From: Puia dinghuensis
Lineage (GTDB): Bacteria; Bacteroidota; Bacteroidia; Chitinophagales; Chitinophagaceae
Direction of reading: 5' to 3'
Assembly (NCBI RefSeq): GCF_014642875.1
Contig: NZ_BMJC01000001.1
Coordinates: forward strand, 229,335 to 293,334
Length of the DNA stretch: 64,000 nucleotides
In this document: piece by piece, positions 42,441 to 52,274 of the stretch
How positions within the stretch are numbered: position 1 is the stretch's first letter
Layout of the letters: every line of letters begins with the position of its first letter
Position numbers and translations under genes: made by a program
The notes under the pieces: generated by a model
What the model was told of the DNA's origin: nothing
What the model saw: the letters and a program-made list of their open reading frames with translations, nothing else
The model's database searches: none

Positions 42441-42812
42441 ATGAACCAATTGATAAAATGGGAAGAGGCGGGGTTGTTGCTGCTCAGCATCTTTTTGTGG
42501 GCGCAGCTGCATTATGCCTGGTACTGGTGGCTGGTCTGGATACTGGCGCCCGACCTGTCTATGTTGGCTTATCTTGGAGGCAACCGGATAGGGGCCATCG
42601 GATATAATTTCGTTCATCATAGGGGGGTAGCCGTGGTGGTTTACTTGTTGGGGTGGTATATGGGGGAACGGTGGGTGGAGGCTGCAGGGATGATCCTGTT
42701 GGGACATAGCTGCATGGACCGGGCGATGGGATATGGGTTGAAATATTTCAGCGGATTCCAGGATACCCATCTGGGCAGGATAGGGAAGGACAGAAATAAA
42801 ATGACAAACTAA
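42441..42812 (+). CDS. DUF4260-family membrane protein
   Basis: This 123-residue membrane protein has about three to four hydrophobic helices. The family pattern is clear: WEEAGLLLLSIFLWAQL, LAPDLSMLAYLGGNRIGAIGYNFVHH, LLGHSCMDRAMGYGLKYFSGFQDTHLG. The function is unknown. It ends 2 bp before the parC start, so the two are very likely co-transcribed. Confidence 0.85.
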   Translation: MNQLIKWEEAGLLLLSIFLWAQLHYAWYWWLVWILAPDLSMLAYLGGNRIGAIGYNFVHHRGVAVVVYLLGWYMGERWVEAAGMILLGHSCMDRAMGYGLKYFSGFQDTHLGRIGKDRNKMTN

Positions 42813-42814
42813 TT

Positions 42815-45337
42815 ATGGCGAAAAGCAAAATAGCAGACGATTTTCATGAGAATGAGGCCGGGGTCACGGGCCAATACAAGAACTGGTTCCTGGATTATGC
42901 CTCTTATGTTATTTTGGAACGGGCCGTACCGGCGGTGGAAGACGGGTTGAAGCCCGTGCAGCGGCGTATCCTGCATGCCATGAAGGAAATGGATGACGGG
43001 CGTTTCAATAAGGTGGCTAATATCATCGGGCAGAGCATGCAGTACCATCCGCACGGGGATGCGAGTATCGGCGAAGCCCTTGTCAATATGGGACAGAAGG
43101 ATCTGCTGATCGAAACCCAGGGCAACTGGGGGGATGTCCGGACCGGCGATGATGCCGCTGCATCGCGTTACATCGAGGCGAGGCTCAGCAAGTTCGCTCT
43201 CGAGGTAGCCTTCAATGCCAAAACTACAGAATGGCAATTGAGCTACGACGGCCGTAAAAACGAGCCTGTCACGCTGCCGATGAAATTCCCTCTCTTGCTG
43301 GCGCAGGGGGCGGAGGGCATTGCCGTTGGCCTGGCGACCAAGATACTGCCGCATAATTTCTGTGAATTGTGTGAAGCTGCGATGAAATATCTGAAGGGAC
43401 GGAAATTCGAGCTCTTCCCGGATTTTCTCACTGCGGGGATGATCGACACCACGAATTACAACGATGGGAAACGGGGTGGGAAGGTACGCGTCCGGGCGCG
43501 AATCGAAGAGATGGATAAGAAGACACTTTTGGTGAAGGATGTGCCCTATGGAGTAACGACGACGCAGCTGATCGATTCGATCTTGAAGGCCAACGACCAG
43601 GGGAAGATAAAGGTGAGGAAGGTGACGGATAATACGGCTGCCGATGTGGAGGTCCAGATCGACCTGGCGCCGGGGATCTCGCCCGATATTACGATCGACG
43701 CGTTGTACGCCTTTACCGATTGTGAAGTGAGCATCTCTCCCAATGCCTGTGTCATCATCGACAAGAAGCCGACGTTTCTCGGTGCAAGAGAACTGCTTAC
43801 CCTATCGGTGGATCATACCAAGGACCTGCTGAAACGGGAATTGGAGATAAAGCTCGGCGAACTGCAGGAAAAATGGCATTATACTTCGCTGGAAAAGATA
43901 TTCTTTGAAGAGAAGATCTATAAAGAGCTGGAGAAGAAGCACGAGACCTGGGACAAAGTTTTGGCGGCTATCGCGAAGGCTTTTGAACCCTTCCGTAAAC
44001 AATTGAAGCGGGATATTACCCGGGAAGATATCGTGAAGCTGACCGAGAAGCCGGTGAGGCGTATCTATCGGCTGGATATCGAGGAACTGAACGCCCAGAT
44101 AAAGGGACTGGAAGCCGAGATCAAGCAGGTGAAGTATGATCTCAACAATCTCGTCGACTTTGCTATCGCTTATTACGAGAACCTGCTCAAAAAGTATGGT
44201 AAGGGTCGTGAACGCAAGACGGAAATGCGGCCATTCGAGGCCATCCAGGCCCAGCAGGTGGCTATTGCCAATGTCAAGCTGTATGTCAACCGCCAGGAAG
44301 GGTTTATCGGGACGGGGTTGAAGAAGGATGAGTTTGTGACGGATTGCAGCGATCTCGACGATATCATCGCCTTTACCAAGGGTGGGAAGATGAAGGTGGT
44401 GCGGGTGGCCGACAAGGCGTTTATCGGTAAGGATATCCTGCATGTGGCGGTCTTCCGGAAGAACGATGAGCGAACCACCTATAATATGATCTATGTCGAC
44501 GGGAAGAGCGGGGTGAGCTATGCCAAGCGGTTCAACGTCACCGGCGTCACCCGTGACAAAGAATACGATCTGGCGAAGGAAGACCCCAAGAGCAAGGTGC
44601 ACTACCTGTCTGCCAACCCCAATGGCGAGGCCGAGGTGGTGAGGGTGATCCTCAGTCCCAGCAGTACAGCAAGGCATAAGGAGTTTGACTTTTACTTTGA
44701 GGAACTGGAGATCAAGAACCGGAGTTCGCTCGGCAACCAGGTGACGAAATACCCGATAAGAAATGTGAAATTCAAGGAGGCGGGGAAATCGACACTCAGC
44801 GGCAGAAAGATCTGGTTCGACCCGACCTTTGGCCGGCTGAACACGGAGGAGAAGGGAGAATATCTCGGCAGTTTTGAAGGGGATGAGCGGCTGCTGGTAA
44901 TTTATAATGACGGGAATTATGAGCTGACGGATACGGAGCTGACGCAGCGGTTCGATGCCGATAAGATCATCGAGATCCGCAAATTCGATCCGGAGAAGAT
45001 CATCACCGCCATTTACCTGGATAACGAGAAGCTGCAATACAATGTAAAGCGGTTTAAGATCGAGACGACCACGCTGCACAATAAATTCCTGTTCATCAAG
45101 GAAGGGGAGGGTAACCGGCTGGAGATCGTAACGCTGCATCCTGAGCCTGTGGTGGTGATCAAGTCGGGGCGTGGGGCGCAGGCCAAGACGCAGAAGGTGA
45201 AGATCGCCGGTTTTGTGGAGGTGATGGGCTGGAAGGCAGTGGGCAGCAAATTATACGACTACTCCAAGAGCGTAGAGTTCGAATGGGGACACAAGGAGGA
45301 GGCTAAAGAGACGCCGCCGCAGACGGAGTTGTTCTAA
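42815..45337 (+). CDS. parC: DNA topoisomerase IV subunit A
   Basis: This 840-residue DNA-cleaving subunit has the winged-helix domain with the catalytic tyrosine Y119 after R118 (DAAASRYIEARLS), an upstream quinolone-determining stretch (MQYHPHGDASIGEALV), a tower and coiled-coil region (about 330-480), and a C-terminal beta-pinwheel-like region from about 510. A GyrA box is not apparent, which favours ParC. It partners the ParE encoded upstream. Confidence 0.93.
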   Translation: MAKSKIADDFHENEAGVTGQYKNWFLDYASYVILERAVPAVEDGLKPVQRRILHAMKEMDDGRFNKVANIIGQSMQYHPHGDASIGEALVNMGQKDLLIETQGNWGDVRTGDDAAASRYIEARLSKFALEVAFNAKTTEWQLSYDGRKNEPVTLPMKFPLLLAQGAEGIAVGLATKILPHNFCELCEAAMKYLKGRKFELFPDFLTAGMIDTTNYNDGKRGGKVRVRARIEEMDKKTLLVKDVPYGVTTTQLIDSILKANDQGKIKVRKVTDNTAADVEVQIDLAPGISPDITIDALYAFTDCEVSISPNACVIIDKKPTFLGARELLTLSVDHTKDLLKRELEIKLGELQEKWHYTSLEKIFFEEKIYKELEKKHETWDKVLAAIAKAFEPFRKQLKRDITREDIVKLTEKPVRRIYRLDIEELNAQIKGLEAEIKQVKYDLNNLVDFAIAYYENLLKKYGKGRERKTEMRPFEAIQAQQVAIANVKLYVNRQEGFIGTGLKKDEFVTDCSDLDDIIAFTKGGKMKVVRVADKAFIGKDILHVAVFRKNDERTTYNMIYVDGKSGVSYAKRFNVTGVTRDKEYDLAKEDPKSKVHYLSANPNGEAEVVRVILSPSSTARHKEFDFYFEELEIKNRSSLGNQVTKYPIRNVKFKEAGKSTLSGRKIWFDPTFGRLNTEEKGEYLGSFEGDERLLVIYNDGNYELTDTELTQRFDADKIIEIRKFDPEKIITAIYLDNEKLQYNVKRFKIETTTLHNKFLFIKEGEGNRLEIVTLHPEPVVVIKSGRGAQAKTQKVKIAGFVEVMGWKAVGSKLYDYSKSVEFEWGHKEEAKETPPQTELF

Positions 45338-45383
45338 GGGGAGCCGGCGGTGGATGCTGCTTTCGAGTTGATCGGTCGCTGCT

Positions 45384-46448
45384 CTAAGGCTGTTGGGTGG
45401 CGGCCAGTGCGGACTTCTTGCGTTTGAGCTGGATGGTGGCGTTTTCGGTGAAGCTGCTGCTCATAAAGACCTCGTAGCGGTTCTTTCCGTCGGTGACGAC
45501 CATGAGAGCGGTGTTGGGAGGGATGCGGCCCAGGTTTTCGGCATACATACCTACCTCGTTGATGTCGCGGGTGCTGTCCAGGCGGAGGAATAGGTTGAAG
45601 GCTTTTGCGGCCAGTTCTTTGTGGATGACGGCTAGCTGTCCGTTGACGAAGACGGAGATGCTGTCACCGTCGATCTCTCCATTATCATAGAAGCTGAGGC
45701 GGACCGAGTCGGATTCGACCTCGAGGACCCGTTTGAGGACGGATTTACGCTTAACAAAGGATTCTACTATTTTTTTATTGTCTTCTTTTTCCGGGTCGGC
45801 GGGGGGTGCTGCTACAGTGGCTTTGGCCGGAGCGATAGTGGTTTGCGCCGAGTCAGTGGTGGCTTTTTGTTCTGCGGGCGGCGGCAGGGAAACGGTGGGC
45901 TGGGCCGGTGTCGCGGCTTGTACGGCATCTACCACCAGATCGTCTTCCTGGGGCTTCCAGATGCGGGCGCTGGCAAGACCTGCTGATATTGTGCTATCTG
46001 TCTGATTGTCAGACTTATCTAGAATGTAACTCACCTTTATATCCGGGCAGGTATAGCGATATTTGGCATCGTGGAGCAGAAAGCCTTTTACGGAGCTTCC
46101 TGCCCTGGAGGTGAGGAGAATTCCTTTGAAATGGGTGTTACAGTCGACGCTGTTGAGTGTGGAGACGGAGCCATAGTAGATCATCGGGATATTGAGGATG
46201 GTGATCTGCCGGCTTTTCGGGTCATAACGGCCGTGGATGAAGAAGCTTTGGTATTTATCGCGGAAGTAATAGCCGAAAATGCCGTCTACCCGGGTGCCTT
46301 TCTGCCTTATGATGAGCTCGGTGAGGTAGTTGTTGTGGATCCCGGCCATTTCCACGTCAGCATGGCCATACCAGCTACCGGACACGGTTTGGGCGGACAA
46401 TGCGCCGTGGACGGCGAGGAAAGCACAGATATATAATAGTCTTCGCAT
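45384..46448 (-). CDS. Unknown exported protein with Pro/Ala/Thr linker
   Basis: This 354-residue protein has an N-terminal signal peptide (MRRLLYICAFLAVHGALSAQ). Residues about 20-145 form a beta-rich domain (GSWYGHADVEMAG at its start, probably lipocalin-like in pattern), followed by a Pro/Ala/Thr linker (about 175-225). A C-terminal beta domain (about 240-345) contains VRLSFYDNGEIDGDSISVFVNGQ, a motif I have seen in exported proteins of this family of bacteria. The function is unknown. It is convergent with parC. Confidence 0.6.
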   Translation of the reverse strand: MRRLLYICAFLAVHGALSAQTVSGSWYGHADVEMAGIHNNYLTELIIRQKGTRVDGIFGYYFRDKYQSFFIHGRYDPKSRQITILNIPMIYYGSVSTLNSVDCNTHFKGILLTSRAGSSVKGFLLHDAKYRYTCPDIKVSYILDKSDNQTDSTISAGLASARIWKPQEDDLVVDAVQAATPAQPTVSLPPPAEQKATTDSAQTTIAPAKATVAAPPADPEKEDNKKIVESFVKRKSVLKRVLEVESDSVRLSFYDNGEIDGDSISVFVNGQLAVIHKELAAKAFNLFLRLDSTRDINEVGMYAENLGRIPPNTALMVVTDGKNRYEVFMSSSFTENATIQLKRKKSALAATQQP

Positions 46449-46549
46449 TAGGTGGTATAAGTGGGTTCCTTTTGGAGGATTAAGTAGAAATTTTCATGCC
46501 ATAATTCTTTTCTACAACGAAATAAGGGTGAGGTTATTTTAGGGGAGGC

Positions 46550-47002
46550 TTATTGCCTGTTGAGATAGCGTTTTATCTCCTTCTGGGTATCGCGTTGTTT
46601 GATGGTTTCGCGTTTGTCGTATTGTTTTTTACCCTTTCCAAGGCCTATTTCCAGTTTGGCGTAGCCTTTTTCGTTGAAGAAGATGCGAAGGGGGACGATG
46701 GTGTAGCCCTTTTCTTTTATCTTATTTTCGAGTTTGCGCAGTTCGCGTTTGGTGAGAAGGAGTTTCCGGTCGTGAACGGCGATGTGGTTGTTGGTGGTGC
46801 CGAAGCGGTATTCGGCGATGTGCATGTTCCGGACCCACAGCTCGCCTTTGAAAAATACGCAGAAGCTGTCGACGAAGTTGACCTTGCCGTCGCGGATGGA
46901 TTTGACCTCGGTGCCGACCAATACCATGCCTGCATCGAACTTGTCTTCGATGAAATAGTCGTGATAGGCCGATCGGTTCTTTATTTCTTTTGTATCCGGG
47001 AT
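46550..47002 (-). CDS. smpB: SsrA-binding protein SmpB, no canonical start codon
   Basis: This tmRNA-binding protein acts in ribosome rescue. Conserved residues are in frame from upstream of the first ATG (46927): [19 protein letters not shown] precedes [18 protein letters not shown], and the rest ([56 protein letters not shown]) is complete. Starting at 46927 would delete the first conserved strand, and no ATG, GTG or TTG lies between there and the in-frame TAG at 47008-47006, which ends the upstream gene. The coordinates given assume initiation at ATC (47002), giving 150 residues, the usual family length. The start is therefore uncertain; the product is not. Confidence 0.85.
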   Translation of the reverse strand: MPDTKEIKNRSAYHDYFIEDKFDAGMVLVGTEVKSIRDGKVNFVDSFCVFFKGELWVRNMHIAEYRFGTTNNHIAVHDRKLLLTKRELRKLENKIKEKGYTIVPLRIFFNEKGYAKLEIGLGKGKKQYDKRETIKQRDTQKEIKRYLNRQ

Positions 47003-47005
47003 AAC

Positions 47006-48451
47006 CTAGAATTTATAAATGAGATATTTCTGCTGGCCGGCATCGTACCAGGCCAGCCAGTAGTCGTTGCCGTGCTGAAACCCTGACATCTGTTTACGGG
47101 GGATGTTTTGGGAATTTGCAAAAGTATTGATTAATTCAGATTTATCCGTCATCTCTTTGTACGGCAGGGCACCGAACGTATCATTTTCGAAGCAGGAATA
47201 AAAGTACATCGTATGGATGGGAGCCGCTTCGAAGAGCAGCACGGGTTCCGTTACGACGATGGTTGCCGCGCTGAGGATCAGCATTAATTGCCCGAAACTT
47301 TCGCGGTTGTAGATGGTGCCGATGCTGACTTCGATGCGGCCGCTGTCCAGCTTCCGGGCGGAGACGCCCATGGTCCAGAAGTCGAAGGCGTTGACGGCGA
47401 AATCCTCCAGTTTTATCGGATGAATTTTGTCTTTTCGCCAGAAATCACCCTCCTGCCAGATGGGGCTCCTTGGAAAAGAGGTATTGCCCTTGGTATCGGG
47501 GGCGTAGCTGGTGATGAGCTTGCCCGTGTGAAGATCGTAGAAGGCAAGCCAGGGTTGGCGGTGGACAATTGCGGTAGTGATGAGGGTATTATCGAAGATA
47601 AACGAATTGCCGGTGCTGAAACCGATGGGGAGGGCTTTGTGGTACCAGTCTTCGGGGTTGAACTGCAGCAGGCGGCTGGGGCGCTCGTCGAGGGGTACTT
47701 CAATAACGTTTGTCACCAGCTGGTGAGTGTCGAAAGTCAGATAGAGCATGCCCGGGCGGATATAGCATTTGCTTTTGTTGACCACGGCGCTCATGGGTGG
47801 GGGTGTGATGCTGTCTTCCTGTGTCATTCCGACGCTTCCGGCGAGATCGTAGCAATTGTCGACATGGTTCTTTATGAAAGCCCTTGTACCGTGCCACCAA
47901 ATGATCCCCCATTTTTTTATCGGGATCTCTTTTTGGAAGGTGTCGGTACCGGCTCCCGGCCGTCGACGGTAGATAAAGAGCGTATTGGCATGTTTTTGTA
48001 CGGTGATCGCATAGAAAGTGTTGTCCTGGTAGAAGGCCTGGAAGAGCTGCTGATCTGACGGAATCGCCAGTGAATCCGTTTGGCGGGTCTGTCGCGCCAC
48101 TAATTCGGAATGCAGGAATCGAAGGAGTGAATAATCCTTGTTCGAGATACAGGTTTCGATGCCATCGGGGAAGGCGGCCGTGACCAGATAGCGGCTTTTT
48201 TTGCTGTTGTAGTCGAGGGTGGTCAGGATAACCGGTGCGCCGGCGGCACTATCGCCGGAAAGCCAGCAGTAGCGGATGCTGTGCGGGGAGGTGATGGAGA
48301 GCAGGATATTTCCTGACCGGCCATCAGGGGTTCCAACGACATGGAGGCCCTGCGCATCGGCAGAGTCCATGGGCAGTTCGAATACTTTTTGCTGACCTTC
48401 CGTAAGGAGACGGCCCAGCAATAGGATGGCAAGCAGGGTTGTTTTTTTCAC
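47006..48451 (-). CDS. Unknown exported protein
   Basis: This 481-residue protein starts at GTG (48451), giving a signal-peptide-like N-terminus (VKKTTLLAILLLGRLLTEG); a TTG ten codons upstream is an alternative. The body is beta-rich with repeated aromatic strands (YWLAWYDAGQQKYLIYKF at the end, PWLAFYDLHTGKLI near 300), suggesting a propeller-like fold. I recognise no family. Its stop codon lies immediately next to, and in frame with, the SmpB coding sequence, so the two are joined in one transcript. Confidence 0.6.
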   Translation of the reverse strand: MKKTTLLAILLLGRLLTEGQQKVFELPMDSADAQGLHVVGTPDGRSGNILLSITSPHSIRYCWLSGDSAAGAPVILTTLDYNSKKSRYLVTAAFPDGIETCISNKDYSLLRFLHSELVARQTRQTDSLAIPSDQQLFQAFYQDNTFYAITVQKHANTLFIYRRRPGAGTDTFQKEIPIKKWGIIWWHGTRAFIKNHVDNCYDLAGSVGMTQEDSITPPPMSAVVNKSKCYIRPGMLYLTFDTHQLVTNVIEVPLDERPSRLLQFNPEDWYHKALPIGFSTGNSFIFDNTLITTAIVHRQPWLAFYDLHTGKLITSYAPDTKGNTSFPRSPIWQEGDFWRKDKIHPIKLEDFAVNAFDFWTMGVSARKLDSGRIEVSIGTIYNRESFGQLMLILSAATIVVTEPVLLFEAAPIHTMYFYSCFENDTFGALPYKEMTDKSELINTFANSQNIPRKQMSGFQHGNDYWLAWYDAGQQKYLIYKF

Positions 48452-48499
48452 AGGCAAGTAGGCGTTTAAGGGTTTTGACAAGGGGCGGACCGGCAGCCA

Positions 48500-49411
48500 T
48501 TACCCTTTGAACAGGGTGATGAGGGTAGCGATCTTTTCCTTTAGTTCTTTCCTATTAACGATGAAATCGAGAAATCCGTGTTCGAGCAGGAATTCGCTGC
48601 GCTGAAAGCCTTCGGGAAGGTCTTTCTTTATCGTTTCCTTGATGACGCGAGGGCCGGCGAAGCCGATGAGGGCTCCCGGCTCGGCGATGTTGAGGTCGCC
48701 CAGCATCCCAAAGGAGGCGGAGATACCACCAAAGGACGGGTCGGTGAGCAGGGATATATAGGGGATCTTTGCGTCCGTTAGCTGGGAGAGTTTGCCGGAG
48801 ACCTTGGCGAGCTGCATGAGGGAGAAGGCGCTCTCCATCATCCGCGCTCCGCCTGACTTACAGATGATGAGCAGGGGGGCACGGTTTGCCAGACTGTAGT
48901 CTACGGCTCTTGAGATGCGTTCGCCCATGACGCTGCCGAGCGAGCCGCCGATGAAATCGAAGTCCATGCAGCCGATGACCATGTGATGCTCTTTTACGTC
49001 GCCTGCGGCGACGCGGATGGAGTCGGTGATATCGGTCTTTGCCCAGGTTTCTTCCAGTCGTTTCTGATATGATTTCAGATCGGTGAAGTGGAGGAAGTCC
49101 TTTGAACGGATGTTCTCGAAAAGAACTTCGTAATGGTTGTCGTTGAAAAGTATGTCGAAATATTCCGCACTGCCGATGCGGTGATGATGACCGCATTTGG
49201 GGCATACGAATATGTTTTCCCGCAATTCTGTTACCGTGCAGATGAAATTACAGTTGGGGCATTTTGTCCAGAGGCCTTCGGGTGTCTCTTTTTTTTCTGC
49301 TGTGCTGGTCAGAATACCTTTTTTGATGCGACGGAACCAACCGCTTTTACTTTCTTCACTTTGTCCTTCGTCACCGGCCAGGTTCGCTTCAAAATCTTCT
49401 TCTTTGTTCAT
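48500..49411 (-). CDS. accD: Acetyl-CoA carboxylase carboxyltransferase subunit beta
   Basis: This 303-residue subunit transfers carboxyl from biotin to acetyl-CoA in the first step of fatty-acid synthesis. A four-cysteine zinc ribbon lies at about residues 51-73 (KCPNCNFICTV, CPKCGHHH), followed by the crotonase-fold carboxyltransferase core with GGSLGSVMGERI, LLIICKSGGARMMES and GGISASFGMLGD. The first 40 residues are acidic and then basic, variable in the family. It stands alone; accA is not in the window. Confidence 0.95.
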   Translation of the reverse strand: MNKEEDFEANLAGDEGQSEESKSGWFRRIKKGILTSTAEKKETPEGLWTKCPNCNFICTVTELRENIFVCPKCGHHHRIGSAEYFDILFNDNHYEVLFENIRSKDFLHFTDLKSYQKRLEETWAKTDITDSIRVAAGDVKEHHMVIGCMDFDFIGGSLGSVMGERISRAVDYSLANRAPLLIICKSGGARMMESAFSLMQLAKVSGKLSQLTDAKIPYISLLTDPSFGGISASFGMLGDLNIAEPGALIGFAGPRVIKETIKKDLPEGFQRSEFLLEHGFLDFIVNRKELKEKIATLITLFKG

Positions 49412-49531
49412 TTGTGGTTATTAGTTGGCTAATTTAGCGGCTAAGATACTAAACAACGGGGATTTCCCGTCTTACTGTCTTTCTGCCGACAAAAAAAGTA
49501 AATGAATGCTATTTTTGAACCTTTCCTGTGC

Positions 49532-49539
49532 TAAATTTG
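49532..49539 (+). promoter_or_regulatory. -7 box for the sdh operon
   Basis: TAAATTTG matches TAnnTTTG, 24 bp before the sdhC ATG. A second match (TATTTTTG) begins at 49510. Confidence 0.45.
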
Positions 49540-49563
49540 CGCGGTTGGTATAAAATATTAAGC

Positions 49564-50253
49564 ATGAAATGGTCTGAACTCTTTACTTCTTCCGTAGGCA
49601 AGAAATTCGTAATGGGCCTCACGGGGGTTTTCCTGATCGGTTTCCTGGTGGTGCACGTCGGTATCAATGCCTGTATCTGGGCTATGGATGACGGGCAGAT
49701 GTTCAATAGGGCGGCTCATTTTATGGGAGCCACGGTTGTTATCCGCATCCTGGAAGTAGGGTTGTTTGCGGGGATATTCCTGCATTTTATCCAGGGACTG
49801 ATGCTGGAATTTCAGAATCGGAAGAAGCGGGCTATCGGTTATCAGATACCGATGGCCAACCGGGGAAGCAAGTGGTATTCACGTTCGATGGGGCTACTTG
49901 GCACGATCATCCTGATTTTCCTGATCATCCACTGGAAGCAGTTTTGGATCCCTTCCCGGTTCACCGAACTGCCTGATGTGACGTATGACAACGGCAATCC
50001 CGCGCCCGTGCATGATCTTTTCGGCCTGATGAAGGAAACTTTTAGCCATGGCTGGGTGGTCATCGTCTATGTCATCGCGTGTATTTCGCTGGCCTATCAT
50101 CTGCTGCATGGATTCCAGAGCGCCTTTCGCAGCCTGGGTGTCTATAATTCACGCTATCTCGTCCTCATCAACGGTGTCGGCATCGGGTTCTCTATCATCG
50201 TTCCCCTGGCTTTTGCCATGATGCCTGTTTCCATGTACTTTAACTGGGTATAG
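49564..50253 (+). CDS. sdhC: Succinate dehydrogenase cytochrome b subunit
   Basis: This 229-residue diheme membrane anchor of a type-B complex II starts at the ATG at 49564 (MKWSELFTSSVGKKFVMGLTG). It has five hydrophobic helices, with candidate heme-ligating histidines in LVVHVGINACIW, FLHFIQGLML, IIHWKQFW and LAYHLLHGF. It passes electrons from succinate oxidation to menaquinone. It is first of the sdhC-sdhA group, with 24 bp to sdhA. Confidence 0.92.
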   Translation: MKWSELFTSSVGKKFVMGLTGVFLIGFLVVHVGINACIWAMDDGQMFNRAAHFMGATVVIRILEVGLFAGIFLHFIQGLMLEFQNRKKRAIGYQIPMANRGSKWYSRSMGLLGTIILIFLIIHWKQFWIPSRFTELPDVTYDNGNPAPVHDLFGLMKETFSHGWVVIVYVIACISLAYHLLHGFQSAFRSLGVYNSRYLVLINGVGIGFSIIVPLAFAMMPVSMYFNWV

Positions 50254-50277
50254 TTTCTTTTTAAAAATAATTACGTC

Positions 50278-52251
50278 ATGCTCGAATCAAAAATCCCCCA
50301 GGGCCCTATTGATAAAAAATGGGAAGATTATAAAGGTCATGTGAAGCTGGTGAACCCGGCCAACAAGCGTAGTCTCGAGATCATTATTATAGGTACGGGG
50401 CTGGCCGGCGCATCTGCCGCCGCTTCGCTGGGTGAGATGGGTTATAAGGTAAAGGCCTTTTGTTTCCAGGATTCGCCTCGTCGGGCGCACAGCATCGCGG
50501 CCCAGGGAGGCATCAATGCCGCCAAGAACTACCAGAACGACGGAGACAGTGTTTTCCGGTTGTTTTATGATACCGTCAAGGGTGGAGACTACCGTAGTCG
50601 CGAGGCCAATGTGCACCGGCTGGCGGAAGTGAGCGTCAACATCATCGACCAGTGTGTGGCGCAGGGGGTTCCCTTTGCACGGGAATACGGCGGGTTGCTG
50701 AGCAACCGGAGTTTTGGTGGTGTGCAGGTTCAGCGTACCTTCTATGCGGCCGGCCAGACGGGTCAGCAATTGCTCATCGGCGCCTACCAGGCCCTGGAGC
50801 GGCAGGTGGCGCTCGGTAACGTAGAGATGTATTCCCGGCACGAGATGCTGGATGTGGTGGTGATCGACGGCAAGGCTCGTGGCATCATTGCGCGTAATCT
50901 TACCAGTGGCGAACTCGAGCGGCATTTCGGTCATGCGGTGCTGCTCTGCAGCGGCGGATACGGCAACGTCTTCTATCTCTCGACCAATGCTATGGGCAGC
51001 AATGTGACGGCGGCCTGGAAGGCGCATAAAAAAGGTGCTTATTTCGGTAATCCCTGTTATACACAGATACATCCCACCTGTATCCCGGTGACGGGTGATC
51101 ACCAGTCGAAGCTGACGCTGATGTCGGAGTCGTTGCGTAACGATGGCCGTATCTGGGTGCCCAAGCAAAAGAACGATCTCCGCAAACCCAACGAGATACC
51201 TGTCGAGGAAAGAGATTACTATCTTGAACGCCGCTATCCCGCTTTTGGCAACCTGGTGCCGCGTGACGTGGCGTCGCGTGCGGCCAAAGAGCGGTGTGAC
51301 GCGGGTTATGGAGTAGGCACGTCCAAGCAGGCTGTATACCTGGACTTCGCCTCGGCGATAGAACGTTATGGGAAGACCGAATGCCGGAAGCACGGCATCG
51401 AGAATCCTTCGGCCGGGGAGATTCGCAAACATGGGGTCGAAGTGATCAAGGAAAAATATGGTAACCTCTTCGATATGTACGCCAAGATCACCGGAGAGGA
51501 CCCTTATAGCACGCCGATGAGGATCTATCCGGCCGTTCACTATACTATGGGCGGGCTTTGGGTGGATTATGAATTAATGACCAGTGTACCGGGGCTGTAT
51601 GCGCTTGGCGAAGCGAATTTCAGCGATCATGGCGCCAACCGGCTGGGAGCTTCCGCGCTGATGCAAGGGCTTGCCGACGGGTATTTCGTGATCCCTTATA
51701 CGATAGGCAATTACCTGGCGGAGGAGATCAGAACGGCCATGATCCCTACGTCACATCCTGCTTTCGAGGCGGCGGAGGTCGCTGTCGCCGAGCGGTTGAA
51801 AAAACTGAAGACCATCAATGGTACGCAGAGTCCCGAGAGCTTTCACAAGCGGCTTGGGAAGATCATGTGGGATAAGTGCGGAATGGCCCGGAATGAAGCC
51901 GGTCTGAAGGAAGCGATCGAGGAGATCAAGGCGTTGAAAGCCGAGTTCTGGCGCGATCTCCGGGTGACGGGAGACATCGCCGAATTCAATCCCGAACTGG
52001 ACAAGGCTGGCAGGGTAGCCGACTTTATCGAACTCGGAGAGCTGATGTGCCAGGATGCGTTGCAGCGCCGGGAAAGCTGTGGCGGCCATTTCCGTGAAGA
52101 GATGCAGACGGAGGATGGGGAAGCGAAGCGGGATGACGCCCATTTCAGTTTTGTAGCGGCCTGGGAATACAAGAACGATGGAAATTGGGAGTTGCACAAA
52201 GAGCCGTTGGAGTTCGAGGTGGTGCACCCGACTCAGCGGAGTTATAAGTAA
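50278..52251 (+). CDS. sdhA: Succinate dehydrogenase/fumarate reductase flavoprotein subunit
   Basis: This 657-residue catalytic subunit carries covalent FAD and the succinate site. The FAD motif is [20 protein letters not shown] (about 37-56), the flavinylation site is in [17 protein letters not shown] (histidine about 76), and the catalytic regions [13 protein letters not shown] and [21 protein letters not shown] are intact. The C-terminal [10 protein letters not shown] segment is normal. It forms complex II with SdhC and SdhB. Confidence 0.95.
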   Translation: MLESKIPQGPIDKKWEDYKGHVKLVNPANKRSLEIIIIGTGLAGASAAASLGEMGYKVKAFCFQDSPRRAHSIAAQGGINAAKNYQNDGDSVFRLFYDTVKGGDYRSREANVHRLAEVSVNIIDQCVAQGVPFAREYGGLLSNRSFGGVQVQRTFYAAGQTGQQLLIGAYQALERQVALGNVEMYSRHEMLDVVVIDGKARGIIARNLTSGELERHFGHAVLLCSGGYGNVFYLSTNAMGSNVTAAWKAHKKGAYFGNPCYTQIHPTCIPVTGDHQSKLTLMSESLRNDGRIWVPKQKNDLRKPNEIPVEERDYYLERRYPAFGNLVPRDVASRAAKERCDAGYGVGTSKQAVYLDFASAIERYGKTECRKHGIENPSAGEIRKHGVEVIKEKYGNLFDMYAKITGEDPYSTPMRIYPAVHYTMGGLWVDYELMTSVPGLYALGEANFSDHGANRLGASALMQGLADGYFVIPYTIGNYLAEEIRTAMIPTSHPAFEAAEVAVAERLKKLKTINGTQSPESFHKRLGKIMWDKCGMARNEAGLKEAIEEIKALKAEFWRDLRVTGDIAEFNPELDKAGRVADFIELGELMCQDALQRRESCGGHFREEMQTEDGEAKRDDAHFSFVAAWEYKNDGNWELHKEPLEFEVVHPTQRSYK

Positions 52252-52274
52252 TAGCCGCAGAAAATGCTTATTCT

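Noticed and set aside
43802-45139. A 445-codon minus-strand frame opposite parC.
   Set aside because: It is antisense to parC and looks like a mirror frame with no coherent protein motifs.
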